Part shown: positions 55,127-64,000 of the stretch, one piece after another
How the letters are laid out: every line of letters begins with the position of its first letter
Position numbering within the stretch: position 1 is the first letter of the stretch
NCBI GenBank assembly: GCA_036346395.1
Contig: CM070594.1
Span: forward strand, 31,963,385-32,027,384
Direction: 5' to 3'
Source: Hsuehochloa calcarea
Taxonomy: Eukaryota > Streptophyta > Magnoliopsida > Poales > Poaceae
Length of the DNA stretch: 64,000 bases
Made by a program: the position numbers and the translations under genes
Notes under the pieces: generated by a model
Databases searched by the model: none
The model's input: the letters and a program-made list of their open reading frames with translations, nothing else
Told to the model about the DNA's origin: nothing

Positions 55127-56776
55127 TTAAACAATAAAACAACACGCATCTGACGTGAACAACTCGGGTATAGCTCGCGCATGCGAGACTCCAACTCCCA
55201 AGTCGCCTCTCTCGGATCGATGCGTCCACAAAGACCTTGACGATACCAACGTCTTGTGCCTCAAAGACTCGCTCCGACCTCTCCGAATCGCGCACGGACG
55301 CGACTCAACTGTGAGGTCTTGCTCAATAGTCAACGGCTCTAATGAAATCTTATGCTCTGGATCTCTCAAAAACTTTCTCAGCATCGAGACGTGAAACACA
55401 TTATGAACTCCACGCATGGACTCAGGAAGGTCCAGGCGGTAAGCTAACTTCCCAATTCTTGCAATAATCGGGAACGGTCCAACGTACCTCGGGCTAAGTT
55501 TCCCTTTGGTACCGAACCGAACAATACCTTTGGTGGGAGACACTCTCAAGAGCACCTGGTCACCCACCGCAAACTCCAAGTCACGTCTCCTCAAATCAGC
55601 ATAACTTTTCATGCATTCGAGCCGCTAATGATTCTCGCCTCACCATGGCCACACGCTCAACGGTCTTCGAATCAAATCCGACCCAAAATTGCCTTCTCTC
55701 CAATCGCATCCCAACAAAGCGGCGATCTGCACTTCCGCCCATAGAGAACCTCAAATGGCGCGGCTCTAATACTGGAATGGTAACTATTATTATAAGCAAA
55801 CTTTGCAAGTGGCAACTGGTCCTCCCAACTACCCTTCCAAGACAAAACGCAAGATCGCAACATGTCCTCCAAAGTCTGAATAGTACGCTCGATCGCCCAT
55901 CATGCTGTGGGTGAACACAGTACTAAGGCGAGCTGTGTGCCCAATGCACTCTGCAGACTCTCCCGTAACTTGAGACAAACTTGGCGCCCCATCGTAAACG
56001 ATGGTCTTTGGCACACCATGCGATCTTACTATCTCACGCACATAAATAGGAGCTAGATCACTCATTTGAATTTGTCGTGCGAATAGGAATGAAGTGTGCG
56101 ATTTGTGAATCGATCCACCACTACCCAAATCGCATCCTTCCTCGCGCGAACGAGGCAACGCCACCACAAAGTCCATAGAGATATCATCCCAAGGCCACTG
56201 GGGTACCTCCAAAGGCTGCAATAACCCTGCAGGACGCTTGTGTTCAGCTTTCACTTGCTGACAAACACCGCAAGAAGCCACATAATTAGCAATGTCCACC
56301 TTCATTCTTTTCCACCAAAAATTCTGTTTCAGATCTCGATACATCTTAGTCTCACCAGGATGAACAGTGTACGGAGTGCGATGTGCCTCCCTCAAAATAT
56401 CATCTTTGACCTCCGCCTTTTGTGGCACGCAAAGGCGGCCTTTAAACCTCAAAGCACCAAAATCATCCATACTAAAATCACCCTCTTTGCCCTCATCCAG
56501 ACGCTTCCTAACCTCCTGTAATAACCGGTCACTCTGTTGTGCTTCCCGCACACGGTCTGGAATAGCTGACTCAAGAATCAACTGTGTCTCAACATGTGTC
56601 GTGCCCGCATAACAATAAGATATTCCCATGCGATCAAAATCAGCAATGAGGCAATCTAGAGTAGCGGGAGTCGCCTTACGACTAAGAGCATCTGCAACAA
56701 CATTGGCCTTGCCTGGATGATACTGAATAGTAAGATCATAATCCTTGATCAACTCCAACCACCTCCTTTGCCTCAA
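55127..56776 (-). pseudogene. RNase H end, integrase and chromodomain of element B
   Basis: The minus-strand frame at 56776 carries RRWLELIKDYDLTIQYHPGK and ANVVADALSRK (RNase H end). The zinc finger is HRTPYTVHPGETKMYRDLKQ and CGVCQQVKAEHKRPAGLLQP. The integrase core starts with ISMDFVVALPR. After about 56100 the frame slips: GVPKTIVYDG holds the second Asp, and the DRGSQF motif is damaged. Later pieces read MEDMLRSCVLSWKGSWEDQL (with the conserved upstream QTERTIQ motif broken) and APFEVLYGRKCRSP. The last piece at 55612-55127 reads KSYADLRRRDLEFAVGDQV, RYVGPFPIIARIGKLAYRL and VFHVSMLRKFL. The chromodomain is readable only across a frameshift (RSERVFEAQDVGIVK in one frame, WTHRSER in another). 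Confidence 0.88.
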
Positions 56777-57964
56777 ATTCAGATCCTTCTGAGTGAAGAT
56801 ATACTTGAGACTCTTGTGATCTGTGAAAATATCACAAGGCTCGCCGTATAGATAATGCCTCCAAATCTTGAGAGCAAAAACAACCGCACCAACTCCAAAT
56901 CATGAGTGGGATAATTCGCCGTGCTTCTTTAAGCGCCTCGACGCATAAGCAATCACCTTACCGCCTTGCATGAGAACACGCCAAGACCCACTCGAGACGA
57001 TCTCAAAAGATCGTGAACCGCTTTCCGGCTCGGGAAGAGTGAGAATAGGAGAGGTCACCAACTTTGTCCTTCAAAATGCGTAAATCGCTCACACTCATCA
57101 GTCCAATGGAATTTCACCCCTTTACGAGTAACTCGAGACATCGGCTTGGCAATGATAGAGAAATCTCGCACAAAACGCCGATAATATCCGGTAATCCCAA
57201 GAAACTCCTCACCTCCTTCACACTAGTCGGCCTCTTCCAATCCACCACCGTGGAGACCTTACCAGATCAACAAAGAATGCCCCGAGGGTTAATCACATGA
57301 CCCGAAAACCCACTTCAAATCCGAACTCACACTTCTTCAACTTAGCATAGAACTTGTGCTCTCTCAAAGTATCTAATACCAGCCTCAAATGACGCTCATG
57401 ATCCTCATTAGTCTTGGAATAGATAAGAATATCATCAATGAACACCACCACGAAGTCATCTAGATACTCGTGTAACATGTTGTTCATGGTCTCCATAAAA
57501 ATGGCAGGTGCATTAGTCAATCCAAAAGACATAACTTTATACTCATAATGCCCATACCGTGGAGAAAGTCGTCTTCTCTACATCTCGCCACGCACCGGAT
57601 TTGATTATACCCGATCGAGATCAATCTTGGAGAACACTTGAGCTTCATTCAACCGATCAACCAAGTCCTCAATGCGGGGCAATGGATATTTGTTCTTGAT
57701 TGTGACCGCATTAAGCGCACGGTAATCAATACACATACGCCAACTCCCATCCTTCTTCTCTGTGAACAGAACAGGAGCTCCCCATGGCGATACACTACGC
57801 CTGATCAAACCTTTAGCCAACAAATCATCCAATTGCTTCTTCAACTCGTCCTGAAATGGACGTGCGGTCGATATGGAGACATCGAGATGGGACGAGTACG
57901 GAACAAGATCAATGCGAAACTCCACGTCTCGCGCAGTGGCAAACCCTAAGCTCACCGGGAACAC
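56777..57964 (-). pseudogene. Reverse transcriptase and RNase H start of element B
   Basis: At 57964-57605: PFQDELKKQLDDLLAKGLIR, SPWGAPVLFTEKKDGSWRM, CIDYRALNAVTIKNKYPLPR and FSKIDLDRV. Then a short scrambled stretch. At 57532-57293: MSFGLTNAPAIFMETMNNML, DDFVVVFIDDILIYSKTNED and HKFYAKLKKCEFG. The RNase H follows in pieces down to 56777 (VLMQGG and HRLKKH near 56970-56930, DILIYTDHKSLKY-type region near 56830). The catalytic FIDD is intact; at least three frameshifts are present. Confidence 0.88.
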
Positions 57965-58744
57965 ATCGGGTAATCACTAACCACCGAATCTCCTCAATCT
58001 GCGAAGCCACACTCGGTTTCAAAGAAGAGCTAAAAGAAGCCCGATTTTCCACTGCGCTACCGACCGGAAACAATCCATTAATATCGAAGAGAGCGCGAGG
58101 CGCACTCTCTGAAAAGTCAAAGTCTCCTGGGCGAGGTGCGCACGAGGTATTCTCTGTAAACAGGATATCACGGCTCGATAAGAGTGCAACCAATCCATAC
58201 CCAAGATAACGTCGAACGGCTCCATTTGAATAACTATCAAATTCGCGTGAACTTCTCTCCATCAATGACAATAGAACACCCGGGACAAGCAAGAGAGCTA
58301 GCAATAATACCCCGTGAGAACTAACTAACACCGATCGAGAAATCCATTGCATACTCAAGTTCGCTCTCCTAGCAAACACCGCCGACACAAACGAAAAGGT
58401 AGCCCCGAATCAAAAGGACTAAAGCATCAAACGAATCCACAAGCAAAGTACATCACCACATCGGGACGATCCACGGACTCACTGTGGGCATGGCATACAC
58501 TCTGTGGCGCCATGGCGAAAGAAGACGACGCGGGCGGCGAGCCCCAACCATCTGCTGTGGCGGTGCGGTAGAGCCGGTCGTGCAACCCAAGCGGTGCGAA
58601 GGTGGCGGCCGCCGAGAGTACCCCACCGAGGCGCCCAAGTCAAGGAAATGGCATCGAGGAGGCGATCATCATCGGAAAGATCTCGAGCAGACCCATCAAG
58701 AAGAAGATGGCACGAGCTCCCACTTGATCACACTAGCGGGTTCG
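57965..58744 (-). pseudogene. Protease region of element B
   Basis: Readable blocks on the minus strand are SREFDSYSNGAVRRYLG / PFDVILGMDWLHSYRAVISC (58225-58165), the flap-side GMDWL motif, and LACPGCSIVIDGE upstream near 58290-58260. The catalytic D-S/T-G triplet should lie near 58400 but is lost in frame changes. The intervening stretch 58450-58700 is GC-rich and degenerate. Confidence 0.6.
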
Positions 58745-59825
58745 GCGACACACCCGCTCCTTGTGACCCGATCGGCCACACTGACGGCAATCTCCCGTCC
58801 AAGTGCACTCAGCAGCGCGGTGTCCATCACCGCACTTAAAGCAAAGCATGCCCCGCCTACAGGGACAGACGAAGAGTGGAGTACCGCCAAAGGATGAGGC
58901 GCCAAGAAGGAACGGCCTCGACCGCTAGACACGAAAGGCTGCGGTCCTCCTTGAATTTCTTGAAAGGTGTTGAATGCACCCACTTCCCTCACTAGAGCTC
59001 CTCTTTGGTCACCACGAAACTACCGATCCACCGAGGCTTGTCGCCTTTGTGAGCATCTCCAACTCCATGCCCCTAGCTTGCTCCACCACAGAGCTGTAAT
59101 CACGGAGTGGAGTAGCTCCCAACACATGCCGGTACTCAGAATTGAGACCCCGACGGAACCTCTTGGCTTTCTGAAGATCATCGTTCGCTACTGAAGGGAC
59201 GAAGCGAACCATGTTGTTGAACTCGGCCTCATACTCAGCAATAGACCTCTTCCCCTGAGGAAAGGTCGTCAAGGCAACCTCCATCTTCTCAACAAAAGAG
59301 TAGGGGTAGAACTTTCCCTTGAACTGATCAACAAAATCCTCCCAAGTGACTGGCCCTTTAGTGGCGGTCCTCGAAGACAACACGCCCTCCCACCAAATAT
59401 CCGCTGCCCTTTGGTGAAAGGCTACAAACGGACCCTCGATGTGAAGACATCTCCAAAGCTCCAAAGCGCCTCTCCATGTAGCGCAACCATCCATTGCTCG
59501 ACCGGTGTGCCCGACCACAAGCCGATCCAACCTCAACCCCATCCACTCAAGTGACATCCGTGCCTCAGAACCGGTGGAGGTGCGACAGAGCAACAACAGA
59601 TGCCGCGACAGAATGAGGATGCGGGCCTGTTGACGAAGAGCACGGATCTCTCCCACCAACTCTCTCAAAGAAAGCGGGGTCTCATCTGGACCATAACCGA
59701 GGCGGGTCAACAAAGAACCCCTCGCCATCGACTCAAGCACACAGGAGGTGGCTCCACGGAATCTCGCCATGGCCCCGACCTCCACGACCACGGCCACCAC
59801 GACCACGTCCTCTACCCCTCGGCAT
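58745..59825 (-). pseudogene. gag of element B
   Basis: Start ATG at 59825 gives MPRGRGRGRGGRGRGGRGHG, an arginine/glycine-rich N-terminus, and runs into a stop after about 30 codons. The capsid core is in another frame: PFVAFHQRAADIWWEGVLSS, VTWEDFVDQFKGKFYPYSFV, FPQGKRSIAEYEAEFNNMVR, FVPSVANDDLQKAKRFRRGL, ending near 59009. Two zinc knuckles, CFKCGDGHRAAEC and CRQCGRSGHKERVC, follow at about 58845-58750. The same protein type is encoded at the right edge of the window (63313 onward). Confidence 0.88.
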
Positions 59826-60073
59826 AGCTATCAACCACAATCAACAATACACAATGAGTTCAAAGATCAAAATAAAATCATCCATCAATGAACAACATAA
59901 CGGAAGCGTAAAAACTATATTCGTACCTCTCTCTAACCTACTGTGCACTAGTGTGTCAAATTTTAGATTGTTTAACCATTAGCAAATTTTAGTTGATTTA
60001 CTAATACTAAAACAAATTTTAACAATTTTTAGTTTGCCTATGTTGTTAATCTATTCACCACGGACCTAAAACC
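59826..60073 (-). other. Leader of element B
   Basis: About 250 AT-rich bases between the primer site and the gag start. TTGACACACTAGTGCACAGT (minus strand, near 59960) is shared with the leader of the right-edge element at about 63158. Confidence 0.7.
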
Positions 60074-60087
60074 TGGCTCTGATACCA
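60074..60087 (-). other. Primer binding site of element B (initiator tRNA-Met)
   Basis: On the minus strand TGGTATCAGAGCCA, a full 14-base match to the canonical site, two bases after the LTR end. Confidence 0.93.
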
Positions 60088-60089
60088 AC

Positions 60090-62500
60090 TGTAACACCCC
60101 AGCCCAACACTGAGCCTAGAATGCCACCACACTACTTTTTAAACTAATAATTATCGACACACTATAAAAATTACAGCAAGGAGACAATGATAATCATATC
60201 AATGGACCACAAGAAGGACATGCATAATTATGGTTCAAACGATAATAAATAAGCAATGGGAATTATAACCAGATAAATAATCCAAAATAGCATCAACCAA
60301 TGAATCCAAATTAATAAAGCAAATAGTCTAGTCCAAATGATGTCCTAAACTTTATTCAATCTCTAACATGTCCAGGAGTAATCCAATTCTGAATGAAAAG
60401 GTTATGAAGGTAAATGATCATGTGATGTCCATGTGCTCTACTCGCCTCGCCTACGGCATCCTCAAGATCACCTAAAGACAACAATAGAGCAAGGGTGAGT
60501 CCACGACTCAAGAAACACATCCATAAACAACGAACAATAATAAATCAACGAAGATTCAATAACTTCATTATCATCACAGGTACTTCTATTAATATTCTCA
60601 TGCAGTTATATTCTCTTTGATTCACATCCATTAATCTCATGTATGAATGCAACTCTAATCTCCATGTCCACATGCACTTCTTTCGCGTATACCGGTATAG
60701 CATGAGTGAATGCTCGCGACAACATTCACTCTCAAGCCCGTTCCTCCATAAGGATCGGGACCTCCTCCACTCCGTGGAGTTGTGATCATTCATGATCACC
60801 GCTCATATGCAAAGATGCTTATGAATGCAAACATGCAAACTCCATCATAAACATCATGTCCAACTTTTCATCATGCTTGTCAACAAAGATATAATCATAC
60901 CAATTATTTGTTTGTAATTAAACAAAATAAAAGCACAACAATAATGGTAAAAGAAGATAAAGAAAGCAAATGATCGATCATTGATCATTGTCTACCATGC
61001 ACTTGCCTTTACTAGTTGCGACGCACGATTTGGCTAGAAGATGGCAACAAGCACGACGCCTCCTATATTAAATAAACAAACTTCAATACAAACTACAGCA
61101 TCATAAGAACAACAATCAATCGACAACGCTCCTACGTCCCCAAATATACCACGTTACGCGGTGCATCAAAAGTTACCCGTAGCTGACTTAGTACTAAAAC
61201 GAACGTAACTTTTGACTCGAAAGTCCGATCACAACAAACCACCCCATTCTGGATTCTTCATAAAATTATCCACATTTTCTTAGATTACAAAGACTTCTAA
61301 TTAAATCATCTATCCCTCCGTATTTAGCCCAGAAAGCCGATCTGTCCGCTTCGGAACAGCGGTCTTACTAAATTCATAACTTTTGTTTTACTCAACCAAA
61401 ATTCGCGTTCTCAGATTCTACAGAACCATTGGACAATTATCTACAACTTTCATGTAGATCAAAAACTCTAATTAGTCTATTTACTATTTTTAATCTACAG
61501 TCTACCAAAACAGCGCCGAAAGACGACAACCGTAAAAACAGCAGTCTTCCAAAATTCATAACTCGAATTATACTTGTCCGATTGACATGATAAAATATGC
61601 TGCAGAAAGATATCGAAATTATCTACAATTAACTAGTAGATGGTATTTCCAAGATTCGCCCTTAAGGTACCGAATAAATCATACACGGAACAACAGGCTA
61701 AACGGATCTATTAAACTGATCTATTACTCGGCACTTTGACTAAAAACTATAGAACCCTCTCTAATTAACCTCAATTAATTAAATATACAAAATCGAGAAA
61801 AATACTAGATCGTTACACACTATTTGGCGTACTGCAAAGGAATTGTCGGCTTCGCCGCTCGACGCCTTCGGTTAGCAAAGACTTAGCGTAACAAGATTGC
61901 GCAAAGAAGAAGAATACAATACAAGACAAAGATATCGGCAAAGAAGAAGAAGAAGGTTCCAGCGGTATAATAAGAAGAAGAATCCAAAGCAAAGAACGCA
62001 GAGGCACACAAAGAGGCGGCAAAGAAGAAGCTTCTAAGAAGAGAAGAAAAACAAAGGTGCGGCGACGCAGAAGAAAGAAAACCAAAGAAGGCAATGGCAG
62101 CGATCTTGGCTCGGGCGTTAGCGTATAAGAAGCCACGCAAGAAGATCAAGCAGCGCAAAGAAGCTGGCGGCAACGCAGTGTGAAGCGGCTCGGCTAGGCG
62201 CTGGCCGGCTCGGTTTCCACCACGCTAAGCAGTTAGATCTCGGCAAGACAAAGAAGACGCAAGGAGATTTGGTGGAGGCATGCGCGCAAGCTTCCAGGAG
62301 AAAAAGAAAGAAAACTGGCGGCGCGCGGTGGAAAGAAAAACTATTAGGGTTTCTAGAAAACCCACAAACTATTTATATAGCTCTTAAAAATATTCTGAAA
62401 TTCTATTTTTATATGTACTATTTTATTTAATTACACACAGGCCCTTAAGAGGTTAATAATTAATTATTTATTATTACCATTTATTTTTCAGAATATTACA
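60090..62500 (-). repeat. 5' LTR of element B
   Basis: 2,411 bp, TATA box (minus strand) at 62379-62369. Substitutions against the 3' LTR that I noticed by eye are few (for example near 60662, 60915, 61262, 61505, 61716). The GC-rich part 61840-62260 differs strongly in detail. Confidence 0.93.
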
Positions 62501-62505
62501 AGTCC

Positions 62506-62981
62506 ATTCTTTCAATGCATACCTTCATTCCATTCATTCATGTAGATGTTTTGAGATTTGTACATACTTCGGTTATGATTGGCTTGTCTACTTCACTTGA
62601 ACTGTTATGTATTGTACTTGCTGAGTCTTTGGCTCATCCTTGCTTTGTTGTTTAATTTAGGTAAATGATGAGGAAGACAAGTCTTGAGAGGGATTAGTCC
62701 AGTACGATGCACACCACTTATCTTAAATCATAATTCATTGATATTTTCGTTTCATGACCACTATTTGATAATTATTGAATTGTAATAAACCAACTTGGTT
62801 ATGGTTACCTTACACTCATGTTTTAAATGTTTTCCTATCTTTATTTGGAATTGTTATTTATCGTTGGCTTCGTATAAATTATTGTTATAGAATCATTGCT
62901 ATGTGTGTTTTTCTGTTCGGTTCCTAATGTCTTGATTAAGTTTGAGTGACATCTTGGCTTCCGAATAGTCAGGGTGTTACA
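62506..62981 (+). repeat. Solo LTR, right part
   Basis: Continuation of 50963-52632 after element B, ending CAGGGTGTTACA at 62981. ACGTG (62982-62986) repeats 50958-50962, so the LTR stands alone with perfect target duplication. It arose from a full element by LTR-LTR recombination. Confidence 0.85.
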
Positions 62982-63312
62982 ACGTGGTCACCACGTGAGC
63001 GCAACGCAACCTAGCGCCCGTGGGTGCCATGTCGGCCATTTAACCAATTCACACGCTCACATGTCGTGCTTGCGTGGCAAGCAACACAACCCCGTGAGAC
63101 CAATCCACCGTGGACCTAGTCTATAGACCAAGGTCCGTAGTTCATTCAAATATCCTAAAATTGACACACTGTGCACAGTAGGAGGGTTTGGGTAATTCAT
63201 TAGTTCCGTATTTCCATTGACCTCTTTCACTTATTACTCTGATGATGAATTGCTTCGTACTTCTATTCCTGTTAAGTTAAATATTTGGTTTTGTTTGTTG
63301 TGATGTTCTTAG
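62982..63312 (+). other. Leader of a further Tekay-type element, 5' boundary unclear
   Basis: It shares TTGACACAC…TGCACAGTAGG (63160-63182) and GGTCCGTAG-type sequence with the leader of element B in the same relative position before gag. No primer site or LTR end could be recognised upstream; the first 120 bp are GC-rich and continue the sequence interrupted by the solo LTR. Confidence 0.5.
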
Positions 63313-64000
63313 ATGGCAAGATGTAGAGGCCGTGGTCGTGGTCGTCCACCGGCCCGTGGTCGTGGTCGTGGACGCGGTCCGGCTGTTTCTTCGTCTTCGT
63401 CTGAAGGGTTGGCTGGTGCTGCTACTGAGGAGATTGCCTCAGCCGCGCCTCCGGCTGCGTCAGTAGACCTCATTCAGAATCTCCTGAGGGAGAACAAGCA
63501 ACTTCACCAGCAATTGCAGGCGACATTTTCCTAGGTTGCTGTACCTGCGGCAGAACCCGTTGCTGCAGCGGTTCCACCCAAGACTAAGATGAGTCTCCGT
63601 GAGTGGATGTCACTTCGCCTGGACACCTTCGATGGAGCGGGTACTCCAATTCAGGCTGCTGATTGGCTGAGGTACATGGAGAGACAGTTTTGGGGCTCTA
63701 GAGATGACCTGCTTGTATAGCGCGGTTCGTAGCCTTCAGGTTGAAAGGCCTGTCGACATATGGTGGGAAGGATTGCTGTCTGCTAGGACCCCCGTTCACG
63801 GGCCAGCCACTTGGGAGTTATGTGTGGAGCACTTCAGAGCAAAGTTCTATCCAAATTCCTTCATTGAGAAGATGGAGCAATCGCTGCTAACGTTTGTGCA
63901 AGGGAAGATGATAGTATCCGAGTATAAGGCTGAGTTCAATAATCTGGTGCGCTTTGTACCAGCAGTGGCGAATGATGATCGATAGATGGCTAAGAGGTTT
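63313..64000 (+). pseudogene. gag of a Tekay-type element, cut by the window edge
   Basis: ATG at 63313 gives MARCRGRGRGRPPARGRGRG, an Arg/Gly-rich start like that of element B. ASVDLIQNLLRENKQLHQQL and then TAG at 63532 follow, in a place where Gln fits. The same frame continues VAVPAAEPVAAAVPPKTKMS, LDTFDGAGTPIQAADWLRYM. After a frame change it reads VDIWWEGLLSARTPVHGPAT, HFRAKFYPNSFIEKMEQSLL and YKAEFNNLVRFVPAVANDD. A second TAG at 63983 (NDDR-stop-MAKRF) again stands where element B has Gln. The remaining gene lies to the right of the window. Confidence 0.88.

Larger units (their letters stand above)
52633..62500 (-). mobile_element. Complete Tekay-type chromovirus LTR retrotransposon, element B
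   Basis: On the minus strand, LTRs of 2.4 kb (62500-60090 and 55052-52633) start TGTAATATTCTG and end GGGGTGTTACA. AGTCC is duplicated at 52628-52632 and 62501-62505. An intact primer site TGGTATCAGAGCCA (60087-60074) and a polypurine tract (AAGGGGGGTAGAA, 55065-55053) frame the coding part. Gag with two zinc knuckles, protease, RT, RNase H, integrase and chromodomain follow in chromovirus order. It lies inside the solo LTR. Few substitutions separate the LTRs, so it is young, but its frames are broken by indels. Confidence 0.94.

Overview
The window is nuclear DNA of a grass (Poaceae). The evidence is one intact intron-containing nuclear gene for a chloroplast Clp protease subunit, together with grass-type LTR retrotransposons with chromodomains, CACTA elements with palindromic subterminal repeats, and elements primed by initiator tRNA-Met. 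There is no sign of bacterial or organellar organisation. The only complete host gene I can support is a ClpP3-type gene at 28289-34803 (+). It has five exons, 314 residues and an intact Ser-His-Asp triad. Nearly everything else is transposable elements, many of them nested, plus captured or broken pieces of host genes.

Left part (1-27259). A CACTA protein gene on the minus strand (Transposase_24 type with the region that precedes a Ulp1-like protease) is cut in two by a complete Tekay-type Ty3/gypsy element A (1253-13438, + strand, LTRs of about 3.2 kb, target duplication GTCCT). Its halves lie at 1-1252 and 13439-14956. To the right lie CACTA-type subterminal repeats, a TNP2-like transposase gene (about 17900-21056, minus) and a CACTA terminus ending at 21770. 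That terminus abuts a truncated 3' LTR of a minus-strand copia element (21771-27259), so CACTA DNA was inserted into the copia LTR.

Middle part (27260-45983). The copia 5' LTR stops 14 bp from the stop codon of a small exon that encodes the C-terminal tail of a Tubby-like protein. The ClpP3 gene follows; its second intron holds a 5'-truncated LINE. From 35498 to 44732 lies a candidate gene-capturing DNA transposon with PIF/Harbinger-like ends and TTA on both sides. It holds an HSP70 exon-1 fragment and a multi-exon fragment of an RNA cytidine acetyltransferase (NAT10/Kre33 family) gene. One intron of that fragment was hit by a probable solo LTR, and the solo LTR was hit by a complete gag-only LTR retrotransposon (37591-42506, target duplication GCCCT). 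A hAT transposase fragment and the first 50 codons of a small secreted-protein gene follow.

Right part (45984-64000). That small gene is interrupted by a four-level nest. A minus-strand LTR (from 45984) is interrupted by a plus-strand LTR/element (from 46671). That is interrupted by a solo LTR (50963-62981, target duplication ACGTG), which holds a complete minus-strand Tekay-type element B (52633-62500, target duplication AGTCC). The window ends inside the gag gene of another Tekay-type element (63313 onward).

Reading frames in the elements are broken by many one- or two-base indels and by stop codons. Several stops fit C-to-T change at CAG or CGA. LTR pairs are almost identical in AT-rich parts but disagree in GC-rich parts. 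Some of this decay may therefore be consensus error at methylated sites rather than true mutation.
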